Shown here: one piece after another, positions 11,738-25,061 of the stretch
How positions within the stretch are numbered: the first letter of the stretch is position 1
How the letters are laid out: each line of letters starts with the position of its first letter
Assembly (NCBI GenBank): GCA_905250075.1
Contig: CAJNOP010000102.1
Span: 285,168-349,167, forward strand
Length of the DNA stretch: 64,000 bases
Direction: 5' to 3'
Source of the DNA: Rotaria sp. Silwood1
Taxonomy: Eukaryota; Rotifera; Eurotatoria; Philodinida; Philodinidae
The notes under the pieces: generated by a model
Told to the model about the DNA's origin: nothing
Database searches by the model: none
Seen by the model: the letters and a program-made list of their open reading frames with translations, nothing else
Translations under genes and position numbers: made by a program

Positions 11738-12180
11738 AAGTTTTCAGTATACACGCATAACTACTATCAAGAAAACATTGATGGATTGCACTATTTATTG
11801 CTTGTATTCAATTTATTGTTCTTGATAAACAGGTTAACAAAGTTATTTAGTGTACTAGAAACAATTTAGATTGAAGTAAACCAGGTCAAAGATAATCTCA
11901 ATTGTTACTAGCATATGTTTCAATTGAAAACCATGAAGGTATTATTTAGTAAGACTTTTTATTGATAAAAACTGTAAACATGGATAACATGTGTCATTGC
12001 TCAGTGAATACCGATTGAAAGTATCACTTAATTTATTCTGTTAATAGACAAAGTCGAAGTGCACATCAATCGAACTATCTAGAGGTACCTTATGTCTTTT
12101 CACTGGATGGTCTCATGTGGAAAGTTTTCTCTAGTAGTCAAACGTTCTACACAACAATTCAAATACAGCAATCACCATCA

Positions 12181-12251
12181 GGGTATGGTGTGGGCGTCGA
12201 TGTAGGTGTGGGTATGAATCGAAGGAATACTCACAACCACACCCCCACATC
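12181..12251. repeat. TGTGGG-like tract followed by its inverse (hairpin)
   Basis: GTGTGGGCG...GTAGGTGTGGGTAT on the left is followed within 40 bp by CTCACAACCACACCCCCACA. The two halves can pair. The units resemble degenerate TGTGGG telomere hexamers. Confidence 0.6.
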
Positions 12252-12803
12252 CTCAGCACTTCTCACCATCCTTGGAAGACACAATTATTTATTCAACTAT
12301 CATTTACTCGCCTTTTTTGTTGGATTTCTATAATTCACTCTATTTTTGTATTTTGTTTTTTAAATGAATTTATATGAATTAAGTGCATGTACTTCATTTG
12401 ATTTTATGGAATAAGTGAAATAGTAATTGTTGCATGATGGTGAAAAAATGCAAAAAAAAAAGGCATCTATTTCTATGTTAGACCCTTGGTAAGGCAGTGA
12501 CGATACAGATTTTCAACTGCCTTGCTGATCTCTTTCTTGTGTGTAGAACTATTTACATCAAATACTTCATGAATTATTTGATAGAAAGATGAATTTCAAT
12601 ATAAATCGGTTACAAATTTGTTTATGAGATTTGTCTGAGAATGCGTCATTAATTCATTATTCCTTTTGCAATAAAGTCAACAAAAACCATATCAGAAACT
12701 GTTACTCTTGTTTTTCTTCTATTGACTATCCAACATTTTGAGAAATTGATATATATATATGCTACGGCAATGATTTCATGTGATTTCAAGTGACTTCAAG
12801 TAA

Positions 12804-12850
12804 GATGTGGGTATAGATGTGATCTACACTGGCACCCACACCCACACCGG
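12804..12850. repeat. TGTGGG-like tract followed by its inverse (hairpin)
   Basis: GATGTGGGTATAGATGTGAT is followed by CTACACTGGCACCCACACCC, giving a short foldback of degenerate telomere-like hexamers. Confidence 0.55.
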
Positions 12851-15583
12851 CATAACGCAATCACAGTTCTTATTTTACTAGAAGATTTTTCAAACTTTTG
12901 TATTGATGCGTTTTCAAATGAATAGTTTGATTCTTCCGAGCGTAAATGCTTCATTAAGAAGACTCAGGTGTTGTTATGCGTGATAGTACTAGTGTAAGCG
13001 TTATCTACGGTGTAGTTAATTGTTCCAGTCAGTGTTTCCTTCTGGACTACAAACGGATGCACACTACATGCCCAGTCCTGTTCACAATCACTCCCATACG
13101 CACATAATAGCGGAGCTGTCCGTACAAATTCGTAGCATCATATTGATGTTTGAAAAGAATGTTAGGCAAAGTTCTAAAGACCGGGTTGATTTACGGCCTT
13201 ATCCAACAGTACCCTTTACAATACTTTAGATTGAGGGATACATTTTCTCGTTTGTTTTTTTATATTGATTTAAAAGGATGCTTCCATATTTCTCTCATTC
13301 TTTACAACACTAGGCAACAAAGCAAAAAAAGATAACAAGACCAGCGGACGTTCCAATGCCAATACCGCTTCCATATTTAAAGCTGCACTGAACCGGCGCA
13401 CTCATAGTGGTGTACTGTTTTATGTCTGTCTGTCTGGTGGTTGAATCTAGCTGTTGGAGATGATTTGGCCGTAGGCTTTTTGTTACGTGTCACGTTGAAT
13501 GAAGCGCTGCTTACAGTATAAATGGCAATGAAAGACAGTGGAAGACTTTAAAAGAAAGTTGTCTTAAAATGAAGTTTATCGATTTTTCTCTGCTTTTCAT
13601 TCAACAGAAGATCATGTTTGTTTTTCATAAAGAAAGGAACCTTGAGAAATAAACACGAAAGCAGGCAATAGCAATGTGGTAAGTCTCTGGATTACTTTAT
13701 ACAGAATATTTCTATATTTTTTTATTTTGTACATATTATGGTTGTGAAATATGTATTATTATAGAAATTGTGAAATCTTTCGATGATATATGTGCAAAAC
13801 GATTTTCATGTCAACGGTTTAATGTTTTTGAACAAAACAGCTTTTTTGCCTTTAAGATAATTGCCATTGGTTCTTCGAAAAATTATTAAATTGTTACCGA
13901 GCTAAAGTAGATGCGCTTACTTGTGAAGAGTGAAAATAGATATAACTTCATTTCTACAATCAACTGTATGAAAAAAGCTTATGCAACTATGGTTTAAACA
14001 TATTCACGAAGAGCTGCTCTTCCGTTTTCGATTGGCTTCGTAACCGAATAAGTGAAATCAGCAATATCTTATGTAGACCAGAATATTTCGCAGTTCGGAT
14101 AAAAAGGTTGAGAAAAAAGAGAATATATAAAATTAACAACGGATTATATTGCTCATAACCAGATAAAACATAATTCCTTCTCACGGTAGTAGTAGGCGTA
14201 TATTGCTTTGATCTAGTTGACTACTGTCAATAAACATTTGATGATTCACACATAAGCATTGTGAAAGTTTCAAGTTGGAACTACCAACTTTCATATCCAT
14301 TATGCTCACATTATTGTTACATCCACGATACTCTCATCATCTTGCAAGTCCCCAATGCATGGATTTCCAAACTTAAGAATCACCTGAGTCGAGAGGCACG
14401 ATGGCTGGCTATGACACATCAAGACGCTGAGTATGACTGTGTACGATGAAGATACAGCCGTTTATGGCTCCGTCTTCTTCTTTACGATCGATCCATCTGT
14501 ATGTGCCTATGAGAGGTATGGGTGTGACATTATAAAGGAGTCCAGAATCTATTGATAATAAAATGATGATGTACCTGTGTAGATTTTATTTGTCTCGAAT
14601 TGAATAGAATGCATTGTTTTGAATACACTTAAATTACTCTTGCCTTATCAATGTAATTTTCGGATGTACATCCGGATCAAATAGTCGATATAGACATCAA
14701 CATTATTTTATGGTATGAATGAGATTGGAATGAAGATGAATGAAGAGATATCTTGCAGTCTGTCATACTAACTTGTTCAAATTGATTCGTACCAAGAAGA
14801 AAAAGTAGTGAAATATAAGTCAATCAATTTTTTAAATATCTGTATGCTTCGTTAGAACCAGCCGATTCATAAAATACGGATACATGTAGAACATAAACCA
14901 GATAGTAGAATAGCAAACATTTCACTGTCTATCTTGTACTAGGAACTGCATTATTAAGAGTTAATTATGGTTTATTATACGACGATTACAAAAATTCATG
15001 AAAATTATTAAGTTTATACCAATATATGTGTTGATTGTTATCGATGTTATTGATTTCTTTTCTGATTAGAATAGCAGTTAGAGAGTCCTCCATTATCAAT
15101 GTTGAAGTGAACGATTGACAATATATTTTGTACTTTCGTGTGAAAAATGAAAAAGTGTATTGAAGCAAACAAAAAAGTAGAAGTAAGTACCAAACATAAT
15201 GTTCATATTGTAGCAAGAATGCCATCTTATGTATTTTTAAACAATTAAGGTTTAAATTAAATTATAATATCAAAAAAATTTAATTTATTTTCAATTCGAA
15301 TAATTTTTACTTTATTTTTGCATTTAAAAATTATTTTCAATATAATTAACTACACTTAGTTGATAATAATTAGAAGAAATTCTGCCAACTAAACTTCTTT
15401 CAACTTTATTTTTTTTCATTTGAAAACCTGAAATCGCTGTAAGTTAAATTGTGTCGAAAAGCATTTCAGAATGAATTTTATATTTTTATTACATTAATGA
15501 AAGAAATCTATATATATAATGTTCAGTGTGTGTGTGTCTGTGTGCTTCTCTGTGCCGGGTCAAAGGTCAAATAAGACTCTAAG

Positions 15584-15720
15584 GGAGAGTTCTCCAGGAG
15601 CTATTTTATGGGGTATTTATAGATCGTCAAGGGCTATCCTATGCGCCACCTATAGGTCCTCAGGGGCTATCCTAAGAGGGTACCCATAGGTCCTACAGGG
15701 CTTTCCTATGNNNNNNNNNN
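15584..15720. repeat. ~34 bp minisatellite ending at an assembly gap (Ns 15711-15720)
   Basis: About 3.8 copies of a 33-34 bp unit whose core is TAGGTCCTCAGGGGCTATCC. Unit starts are near 15584, 15618, 15651 and 15685. The array abuts ten Ns, so the assembly probably collapsed or broke in a longer array. Translated on the minus strand it gives a spurious C-terminal tail to the receptor gene. Confidence 0.8.
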
Positions 15721-18700
15721 GAATGCTCAATGTTCGCAGAACAAGTGTTCGAAGTCTTTTACTTGTCATATAAAATTCTTTTTTGTACACACTTGAAGGT
15801 ATAACGAATACAATGAATGTAAGAGACGGTGGAATAAATGAAATAAAGTAACCAGCAAGATAAAATGATGGATTTCGAGCCGATTTCATACAACCAGATG
15901 TGAATGAAATTATTAAACGAGGTGTAGCAAGTAAAACTAAAATGGTTGAACTGATAAGTAAATGTTTGTGTAAACGAAGTTGTTTTTTTAGATGATCTCG
16001 ATAAGTTTCTTGTTTTCGAGCTTTAAAACTTGTTCGAGCAGCAACAACAATAATAAGTATCGATGTAAGAATATTTATCAAAAATGGAATTGAAAAATGA
16101 ATTATATTTATTGCTGAATTATATCTTTCAAACGAAGATGAATATTGAACTAAACACCATCTTCTTTGTTCTGCTTGATCATAAATAAGTTTACGATTCA
16201 TTGGATCATGTAGAATACTAATGATATTAACTAAAAAAATACCAATAATAACCCAACGAGCAACTCGTTTACTTTTGGTCTTATTAAATTTTATGCTCAT
16301 TGTTACTGTAAATGCTCTATCAATGGCAACACTTGCATTAAGCCAATCGACAATTATTGAATACAATCGAAGAAAAAAATCAATTGAAATACAAGATATT
16401 TGTAGAACAGTTTTGTTTTTTATAAAATCGATTTGTGAAAGAATTAACATCAAAAATTTAATTGAGAATAAAATTGATACGCATAATGAAACAATTGATG
16501 CAGTTAAAAGATAATATCTACAGCCTGATTCATTTAATTGTTTTCTTTGAAAAGTCATTATTGAAATAGAACTATTGATAAGACCAATGACTAACATGAT
16601 CGTAGTTAAAGCAATACTAATTTTTACAATAATTGGTTGACGATTAATTGATAGTTTTGGTTGAATTTGATAACCAAGAATGGCATCAAGTGAAAGTCCA
16701 AAACCTTTTGTAGTAAATTGACATTTACTTCCATAGAAACAGTCCTTACAAACACAAAATATTGAATGTGGACAATTTGGACGATCTGCAAAACATTGAC
16801 CATCATTTTGACAATCTCCAAATCCTTTACAAGTGTATATTGGTTTGAAGTCAAATGGAAAACAATTTGCATACTGTTCTTCATTGCACAAACATATAAA
16901 TTGTTCATTATCATGAAACCATTTTAATTGAGGTCGATTTTTACAAAGTAGATGATAATATTTAACACGACGTAATAATGGATATGATAATATTGTATCA
17001 TTATGAAATAATTCTTGAACATGTGGACATCGTTGTTCTGGATTTATTTGAATTTTAGTTATTAATGAAGAATTATAATTTGCTTTAACATATCCAAGAA
17101 AATATTCATTAGAAATTTGAACAATAATTATATGAAATGGTATCGATATGTGAACTATTGCCATATTTTGATCATACGGAATTTTTCTAGATATTGTTGT
17201 ACGCATTGGATCAGCTTTAATTTGTATTGTAATGAAATGAACAAGAATAGAACGAGGAATTTCAATATGATGAAATGATATATGTATTGTTGATTCGAAT
17301 AGTTCACAAGTTGTACCTGTAAATTCAGATGGACATAAACATAAAAAAGTATTTGGTGATATACGTTGATCATCAGGAATACATAGGCCATTATTTTTAC
17401 AAATTTCCTCTTGACAAATAGATGGAAATCGACAACGTCGTCCATATTTTCTAAGTGAACAGAGACAGATGGATTGATTATTCGTATGACCAAGACATAT
17501 CGAATCTAATGAACAATCACATTTGTGTGATATTGTACAATTAATACCAGACCAACCTGAATCACAATAACAAAAATATTGATTTCGATTATTAACATAT
17601 GTTAAACATTGGCCATGACCACAAAATATTGAACAATTATTGACAGAAGAAACTGCATCAACAGGAATTATTAGATGAGCAGATATTCTATTCACAGGAA
17701 GAAAAAGAAATTTGACTGGCAAAATCCAACTAGCATAATAAGACATATTTATTTTGTTGTAAGCATCGATTCTTATATTATAAGTTTTTGTCATATCTTT
17801 TGGTCGTGATTTATATAGAAGATAATTAAAATATTTATTTTCACATTTATATATAGTCGTATATGTTATTTGTTCATAATCATGAATAATATTATCTTGA
17901 TCGATCAGAGTAATCACAATACCAAATACTCCTTGGCAATTCGTTTCACACATCGAAGAAAACTGAAGTATTAAACTAACATGTTGACTTTGAAATTGGC
18001 ATCGATCTCCATAATAACTTGGAGGACAAAGACACTCTATTGTCGTTGAAATTCCAACATAAATTCCAATCCCACGATTACATGTATCAGTTCGAACATT
18101 ACGAAATTGTTTGTTTAATATCGCATTTTCTTGATTCGTAGTCAACTTGATTAATGAATTCGATTGCTCAAAAGATGTTTCCAAATCAAATATTGAATGA
18201 GTTGGATTCAAGAGAAAATTTCTCTCCATGATTAATGAGGACACGATCGTCTTTGGAGGTTCAAGCATAAAATGTTCATAATCAGGAATTTCAAGTTTTT
18301 TATCTTCATATAAACGATTGATAACATCTCTAATATCTTTTGAACAGTTATGTAATTCATCGAAGAAACATAAATCGTTCCCGCAAAAGTAGTTATTAGG
18401 AATGCATATTGTTTCATTCCAACACTTATACCTCAATTTATAATTCTTTGGATATGTTAATCGACAAAATGTTCTTTCATCTGTAGATCCGAGACAATCG
18501 ACAATTCCATTTCCAGCTTGATGAACAGGTAGACAAATGATTTTTTTTGTTATCGGTGAGATACATTCATGAGTATCTCGAGGACAATTTGTTAATACAC
18601 AATTTAATTCATCAGCTCCATTTAAACAATTCCAAGCTCCATCACATCGAGTATATAAATTATTACATGGCCAATTATCACAATGTGTTTCATCTGTTTC

Positions 18701-20440
18701 ATTCATGCCATCGATAAGAACAGATGACATATGTACGAATCCGTTACATAATTTTTGATATACTATTTGTTTAGAAATATTTGAAATTTCATCTTCACCT
18801 CCAAGACAATCTTGTATAGAATTTCGAAGTTGAACGTCTGATATACATTTATTTTCGGACGAACATTTAAAACGATGTTTATGTTTCCATTGGCATGTAT
18901 CGATATGTTTTTCGTCAGCACCTTTATAACAATCATGAACACCATCGAGAACTCGATGTTTCGAAATGTATTTCGTTGTGCCTGGACATTGAAACAATGA
19001 TGACGATTGTGAATAATTAATTTTTAGTTCGTTTTCAATGACAATCAAACAACCTTGAAAAAGATTAATAATATCAATAAATTGATGAAGATCTAGTTCT
19101 TCTGTTGTTCGACAAGTTGTACCATTTATATTTAAAATTGAAATAGATGGAAGAAAAGGACATTTTCTTATATCATAGCAAACATAATCAGGAAACATTG
19201 ATGGTCTGTTTACAATATAATAGATCGTTTTGTTTGTTAAATAGACGAATAAAACATGTCCTTGAAGAATAGGTCGTTGGGGGAAAATAACAAAACTTGT
19301 TCCACATATGTTTGTAATATTAATATAACAAGCATGCTCGTCATTGTAATCACATAATATACTACAATCTAATTCATCATGGTAACCTGCAGAACATTGG
19401 AGAAAAAACCAGCATTCATATGACAATGCTGAATCTTCAACATATGCAAATAGAGATTCCTTAATACGTAAATCTCTCCAATTAGTACACGACCGTATAG
19501 CCAACAGATTGTGAGTAGAAATATAAAATATTTCTTTATCACTACGTTCTCCATCACCACATACAAAAAAACGAGGGAGTTTAGCATAGTCTGTTTCTTC
19601 GCACCAAAACGCCGGTTCCTCTGAACAAACAAACGAAGAAATAGGTCGCAAATAATGTAAAATCATGTGATTGTCTTCATCGGTTCCATCCAAACAATCA
19701 GGATAGTATGGACCTTCATCCATGAATTCTTCTGGTATGCATATTCCATTATGACAACGAAACTCGTTTTCTTCGCATTCATTAAGTTCAAGTTCAAAAC
19801 AACCCATTTCATCGATATCGTTTCCTATACAATCGACTTTTCTATCACAAATTTCACGCCAATCAAGACACGTATGTGTTGATCCTCGATTACATTTTAA
19901 ATGTATATAACATGTCATATTCGACATTCTAAGGAAGTTTTGTGCCTTAAAAGTCAAGTTGACAACTCTATTGAATGATGAACCTGATTTAAATGTATAT
20001 TGACAAAATACTCCAAACCATAATGACGAACAATTGTAGAACATATCAAGTCTCGATAATGTATTCGATGGTGAATCAAGATATTCATCATAACGTTCAA
20101 TAAGATCAATTGGAGCCGACCATAAAAGCAAGTCTCGTATAGTTACCTGCTTTGTTCGCAATTCTTCAAATGTCAATCGAGATAAAACCTTTCCTTCATT
20201 TATTTCATGGTGAATTTCGCTCTGTGAAATTGGACGTATACAATACGGAATAATTTGATAATTAGTTTTGAAATTCTGTGTCGGAAATAGATGCTGGCTC
20301 TTGAGGCCAGGTACTTCGTAATATAAGCAATCAAATTGCCTATTACCGTTACTTGTCTGGTCTGTATAATACAAATTAAACCTTGCTTGAATAACTTGCC
20401 GCGTTAAAATTAAAACCCACAGGATATGTTGCAGAATCAT
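15721..20440 (-). CDS. LDLa/EGF/seven-transmembrane receptor, 3' end lost in gap
   Basis: One uninterrupted frame of about 1,573 residues from ATG at 20440 to the assembly gap. Residues 1-19 form a signal peptide (MILQHILWVLIL). LDL-receptor class A-like units with the acidic xDGxDE box occur at about 189-214, 221-255, 484-516, 516-552, 585-614 and 619-659, and weaker ones elsewhere. EGF-like units occur at ~787-815, 936-968, 974-1003, 1009-1046 and 1204-1240. A rhodopsin-type seven-helix domain fills ~1267-1555, with AIDRAF in place of DRY and PSSVYKKEF in place of NPxxY. This ectodomain/7TM arrangement is a recurrent bdelloid type; ligands are unknown and likely a surface sensor. The stop codon is not seen: the frame past the Ns translates minisatellite and I exclude it. 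Confidence 0.88.
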
Positions 20441-21281
20441 CGAAAAACTTTTAACTCAATTATACAACAATATTACAAAAAATATCTTGAAAGCAAATTG
20501 AAAAAAAAAAATTTTATAAAAATATCAGTTCTGTCGTTAGTAACCTGAAGAGCAGATCTTATTTGTCCTATTTCACTTTGCTATAGTAAAGTGTAGAATA
20601 TCTACTTCAAAGTGTCTCTTATAACTGAGAATATGTCTACAAGAATGTGTAACAGGTTTGAAACACTTTTGTTTATGTGTTATTTATATTTTGGACACAT
20701 ATTCTTTTTTTCTCCTTGATTCTCTCTCTTCAAGTTCTCTTGATATTATGAGTTCACATGTACTATTTTTTATCACTATTCCATTTCTAATATACTTGTT
20801 CCTTCATTGAACTAGTGTATTCGACGATTATGCGCTTTCGATTCATTGCATACTAAATCTTGAGAGGTGTCATATATCTAGGAAATCTGAGAGTTGGGGA
20901 AGTGCAGAAAGAGGCGGTATGTTCCACCAGCTCCCGCATGGATTAAAGCCTGAAGGTAAAAAAATAGATTTCATTGAGAGATGCTGAAAGATGTCGATTC
21001 GGAAGATGACGCAACTCCTTGTGGAGAAGTGCGGAAAAGGCGGCATCTCCACAGAGAGATGCATCTCTCACATTTTTCTGTGCTTCTCCGATTTTCTGGT
21101 TATTTGACACTGCTGCAGATCTCAACGTTATTCATCGTTTATGTCTATGAGAATCCCGAGACATTCACATTAATTGTGAACTTCGGACGTTAATGACATA
21201 AGAATGTGTTCATCGATCATAGCTACACAGAAAAAAAGCTTCAAAAGCAATGTGTTGAACTGCTCGAAGTGAAAAGGTATT
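20441..21281. other. Upstream flank of the receptor gene; no gene seen
   Basis: AT-rich near the receptor start. Between about 20892 and 21060 two similar G-rich pieces recur (GGGGAAGTGCAGAAAGAGGC and GGAGAAGTGCGGAAAAGGCG), about 130 bp apart, perhaps an old local duplication. No promoter element can be named. Confidence 0.4.
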
Positions 21282-22210
21282 AGTAAAATGCGCTCTCACC
21301 CACTCTGACCGCCGTTTAATTCGAAAATAGTATCAATTGATAAAGCATAAAATTCTTCATTCTTGAGACCCCACTCCAACCCATTTTCTTCAAAAAACCT
21401 TAGACAAAGGAATCAAATATCATTTTTATGAGTCCACTTTCACCCGCTCTGACCCCACTCTCATCCAGGTCTTAGCAAGAGCATGTAGGCATGGGTGTGG
21501 GTTGGGTCGAAGTGTGGATCTGGATAGGTTTGAACTATGCGTGACGTGTGATTGGGTATGGGAGTGGGATGTGGGTAAGGTGTGGATGGAAGAAGGCCCA
21601 CATCCAGACACACAAATACGCACTCTCGTATCCACACCCCGTTTACAGCCACGATGAACCCATATCCACGCCCTACCATATTCACGCCCCGCTCACATCC
21701 ACGGCCAAACTGATACCCACAACCACTACGCACACATCCAACACCGAAACCCAATCTCACACCCATCACATACTCCTATATCTACACCCTATGAGATTGG
21801 GTGTGGGTGTGGACGTACTGTATGTGTGGTGGGTATGAGATTTGGTGTGGTTCGCTGTGGGTAAGCGAGGTGTGAATATAGAAGTGTTTATTTGTGTGTC
21901 TGGATGTGGGCCTTCTTTCATCCACACCTTACCCACATCCCACGCTCACGTCCATACCCAATCACACTCCATCCACGGTTCAAGCCTATCCACATCCACA
22001 CTCCGACTGAACTCACACCCATACTTACACCATCTTGTTAAGACCTGGGTAAGAGTGGACACATAAAAATGATATTTGATTCCTTTGTCTAAGATTTTTT
22101 GAAGAAAATGGGTCGGAATGGAGTCTCATGAATGGATAATTGTATGCTCCATCGATTGATACTATTTTCGATTTAAACGGCGGTCAGAGTGGGTGAGAGC
22201 GTATTTTACT
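21282..22210. mobile_element. Foldback element with ~345 bp arms and telomere-like core
   Basis: The ends are inverse: AGTAAAATGCGCTCTCACCC at the left against the inverse of the right end (AGTAAAATACGCTCTCACCC). The match continues for the whole of both arms: about 155 bp of AT-rich sequence and then about 190 bp of degenerate GTGTGGGT repeats, with one ~26 bp insertion in the left arm. The loop (~21650-21858) holds C-rich and then G-rich tracts, so the G/C asymmetry alternates four times. It encodes no protein; frames on both strands simply translate the repeats. The termini are shared with the element at 9524-10349, defining a family. No obvious target-site duplication was found. Confidence 0.85.
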
Positions 22211-24093
22211 TTTACCCGAAGTGAAATATTGGTTTCAATTGGTGATATTAAGCAGCAGTAGTCGTGGTCATTTCTTAGAATTTGATGGATCGTGGTTTCT
22301 TCACTAAGCAGTAAAGAAAAGCTTTGTAATATCAAAGAAAGAAGTTCACAACCATGATCTCGTTGAACTGAAAGAAGCCAAGATATGGTTTTTATTATAG
22401 CTTTTCATGAGCACCCGAATCTTTACACCGATTTTATTTTTTGGAAAGCTCTTTTTATTTAAAGTTATAAACATAAACAAGACATAGTAGAAGATCCACA
22501 CTTGAAGAGTTTGTATGTTTAGGCATAAAAAAGAGGCTGGATCTTCTATTATAAGGAAGTATTTATTTGTGTTAGAATAACTAGTTTGTCAAATGCATTT
22601 TTGATTATAATTCGCCGCATCTAATGATTATATTTGTGTTTCCTGTCTTTGTAGGTATACTATAGATGTATTTTATGCATGATAATCTCTACATTCGATT
22701 GCTATTTATGAAGTAAAACGTTTCAACATAAGAGAAAGCTTACAAAATTTTATTAATTACCTACTGTATGTAGACAAATTAAGCCATGGAATGCAAATAA
22801 CGGTGTAAATAGGATAACATACGGCAAAATTACGTTCTTCATAATACTTATCTTTATTTAGGTGGAAATAAACTTAAACGATATCATTAACGTCATGGGG
22901 AAAAAGTGTTTCCTGATTTTGGATGGCGTATCACGACATCAAAACGACATGATTTTATACTATTCACGGGAGAGGTTTGAGTTGTTTTATCTCTTTTTCT
23001 AACGATTAGGATATTTTTCGTTTTGTTAGTTCTCGCACATCATCCATGCTGTAAGCCTGTTTTCAAATCTTTTCTTAACATACGGAAGTTGTACTGTTTT
23101 TCTTATTGAGAAGTTTCAAGTCTAGTACTGAATAAATACAGATGAATCTGAAGAGCTTAAGCTGTCTTAATCTTCTTCGAATCCTCATCATCAATAACTA
23201 TGAATATTATCTAGCAAAAGACAAATACTTTTCTCCAACTTAGATTTAGAAAGGGCAAGAAAATGGAATCAACAGCAGCATCACATATTACCGAAAAAGA
23301 AGCTAATCTCGTTCATACTGATTTGAATAGGACTGATATTCATCTATACCTTATAGTTGATCATAATTTTACCATCTAATGAAATGTCTTCAAAACGGAG
23401 AGATCTAACAGAATATATTTTACATTATAATGCATCGACAGTGTACATGCAATTATTTGTCGACAGAAACGAGCAAATAAAAATGTTCTTCCGGCCTTGA
23501 GTAAATCCTTTTTTTATGTGCGTCACACTTCTTAAAACAGGCCGTTACGTTTTCAATAAGTTCTTGCATCCATCGATGCCACAAAAGTCATGAGCCAAAT
23601 GTCGTTTTTCTGTTGTTCAATATTATCAGAACTACGTAAAGAAATTTCTTATCAGCTAGTTAAATATTCTCTTAATGAAAGATAAAACTCTCTTTTCTTT
23701 AATAGGAAAAGCCTACGTCTTTTATAAAAACAACTTTTATAAATCACAACACCTGCTTTTGCAAACGATATCAAAAGTTTGTCATCACAGCATGCAATAG
23801 TCTAATACTGGAATACTTAATAAAAAGTGATGACATAAATATTTAATAGCATTAAATTGTAAAGAAAAGACATTGAAACTCGACGTTTTATTCTTTAGAA
23901 AGAGTCTAGTGGCATATTTCAAAGAATAATATAATTAAAGAGCTGAACATGAACGAATAATCTCCACCATCAAATAATCTTCATTGGATCAAAGTTATTA
24001 GATTAATCGATGTAAAGCTTGATTCATTCATGATATTAAAGTTTTGTACAATAGTTTTTTTCTCTAAGGGGCCTCACAAGGAGGGTATACATA
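22211..24093. other. AT-rich stretch; short hairpin at 22485-22551
   Basis: No gene recognised. A short hairpin pairs TAGTAGAAGATCCA (22485-22498) with TGGATCTTCTATTA (22538-22551), 13 of 14 bases. Confidence 0.4.
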
Positions 24094-24187
24094 AGGTTTG
24101 GGTGTGAGTGGGATGTGACTCTTCCCTTCATCTACACTCGCTCTCGCGCTTATACTTATAGTCCAGACCCACACTTACACCCATACC
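24094..24187. repeat. TGTGGG-like tract followed by its inverse (hairpin)
   Basis: GGTTTGGGTGTGAGTGGGAT is followed by CCAGACCCACACTTACACCC. The two halves are inverse degenerate telomere-like tracts. Confidence 0.55.
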
Positions 24188-24197
24188 GTTGAAGAAT

Positions 24198-24620
24198 ATG
24201 CTTTTTCCAGCAAAATCGGAAAACCTATTTGTTTTTTTCTCAAATTATGGTTTTCTGATCGTGCATTCCAGAACTCTCAAAGGAGCTGCATTGTTATCAA
24301 TGACTTTTTTCATTCGAAATAGCACATAAAGATACAGGCCATGACAGATTTCTTTTTTTGCATTAAGCTCTATTACTATTATATAAAAAAGTGCCCGTAT
24401 AATTACAGCGTCATTTCGTGGATGTTTTCTGAGCCGTTGAATTTTTCATCCCCGTCATTCTCAAAAAAAAATAAAAATTTACAAAAAAAGCACTCTGCCA
24501 TACCCTGCATCCGGACATGCTCTTTCAAGCAAAAAAGAAAACTAAACATATGGAATGAAGGCCAGCAGAGAAGTTTGGGTTGCCAAATGAGCTATATTTG
24601 ATCTCTATTTCGTGAATATC
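24198..24620. repeat. Interspersed repeat, copy A (copy B at 61526-61880)
   Basis: Several ordered blocks are shared in the same orientation with 61526-61880: ATGCTTTTTC then GAAAA.CC, the block around GCATTCCAGAACTCTC (GCATTCCAGGATTCTC in B), AAAAAAAGC.CTCTGCC, GCTCTTTCAAGCAAAAAAG (CGCTTTCAAACAAAAAAAG in B) and GCCAAATGA. The copies have diverged with indels. No coding capacity. Copy A is bracketed by two telomere-like hairpins. Confidence 0.6.
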
Positions 24621-24641
24621 TCTCAAAACCATTATAGTATA

Positions 24642-24715
24642 GTGCGGGTGTAGATGTGTAGATGTAGACGTAGGTGTGGGTGTCGATCGATTGGTTACCC
24701 ACACTCACACCTACA
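24642..24715. repeat. TGTGGG-like tract followed by its inverse (hairpin)
   Basis: GTGCGGGTGTAGATGTGTAG and GTAGGTGTGGGTGTCGATCG are followed by TTACCCACACTCACACCTAC, a clear inverse of the left part. Confidence 0.65.
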
Positions 24716-25061
24716 TAAGAAAATCTTGTAATTTGCTAAGGAAGCCAAGGTTTCTAATGGCACCATAAAAATCGTTCTCCGCAGATAAAAGAAAACATGT
24801 AATACAAAATGGAAGCGACAATGCGATCGCTGTTTATCTTGGCACTTCAGGTAACAACGAATGGGAACAATACAGGCATTCTGCCATCATTTATCCTATC
24901 AGATAGTGAGTAGTTTCTTAGGCAGAAAAATAACGGTTCTTCAGTTTGTTTTCGTCACATCAGAGAAGATTATCAAGATTAGCCTGTTGAAGGAAAGCAA
25001 TGCCAAACAAACCATATTTTCCTTCGAAAATTTCATTCCAATACTCTTAAACGAAATTTAG

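Larger units (their letters stand above)
11738..15583. other. Gene-free AT-rich stretch with two telomere-like hairpins
   Basis: No family-level match was found on either strand. Short frames at 13020-13335, 13987-14184, 14261-14449 and 14986-15225 lack signatures and good start contexts. The two G-rich/C-rich hairpins are listed separately. Confidence 0.45.

Noticed and set aside
15650..15720. C-terminal extension of the receptor across the Ns
   Set aside because: The codons translate the 34 bp minisatellite and undefined bases, so the true end is unknown.
21426..22066. Long open frames on both strands in the foldback core
   Set aside because: His/Pro/Thr-rich and Val/Gly-rich translations of degenerate hexamers, without start context or domains.
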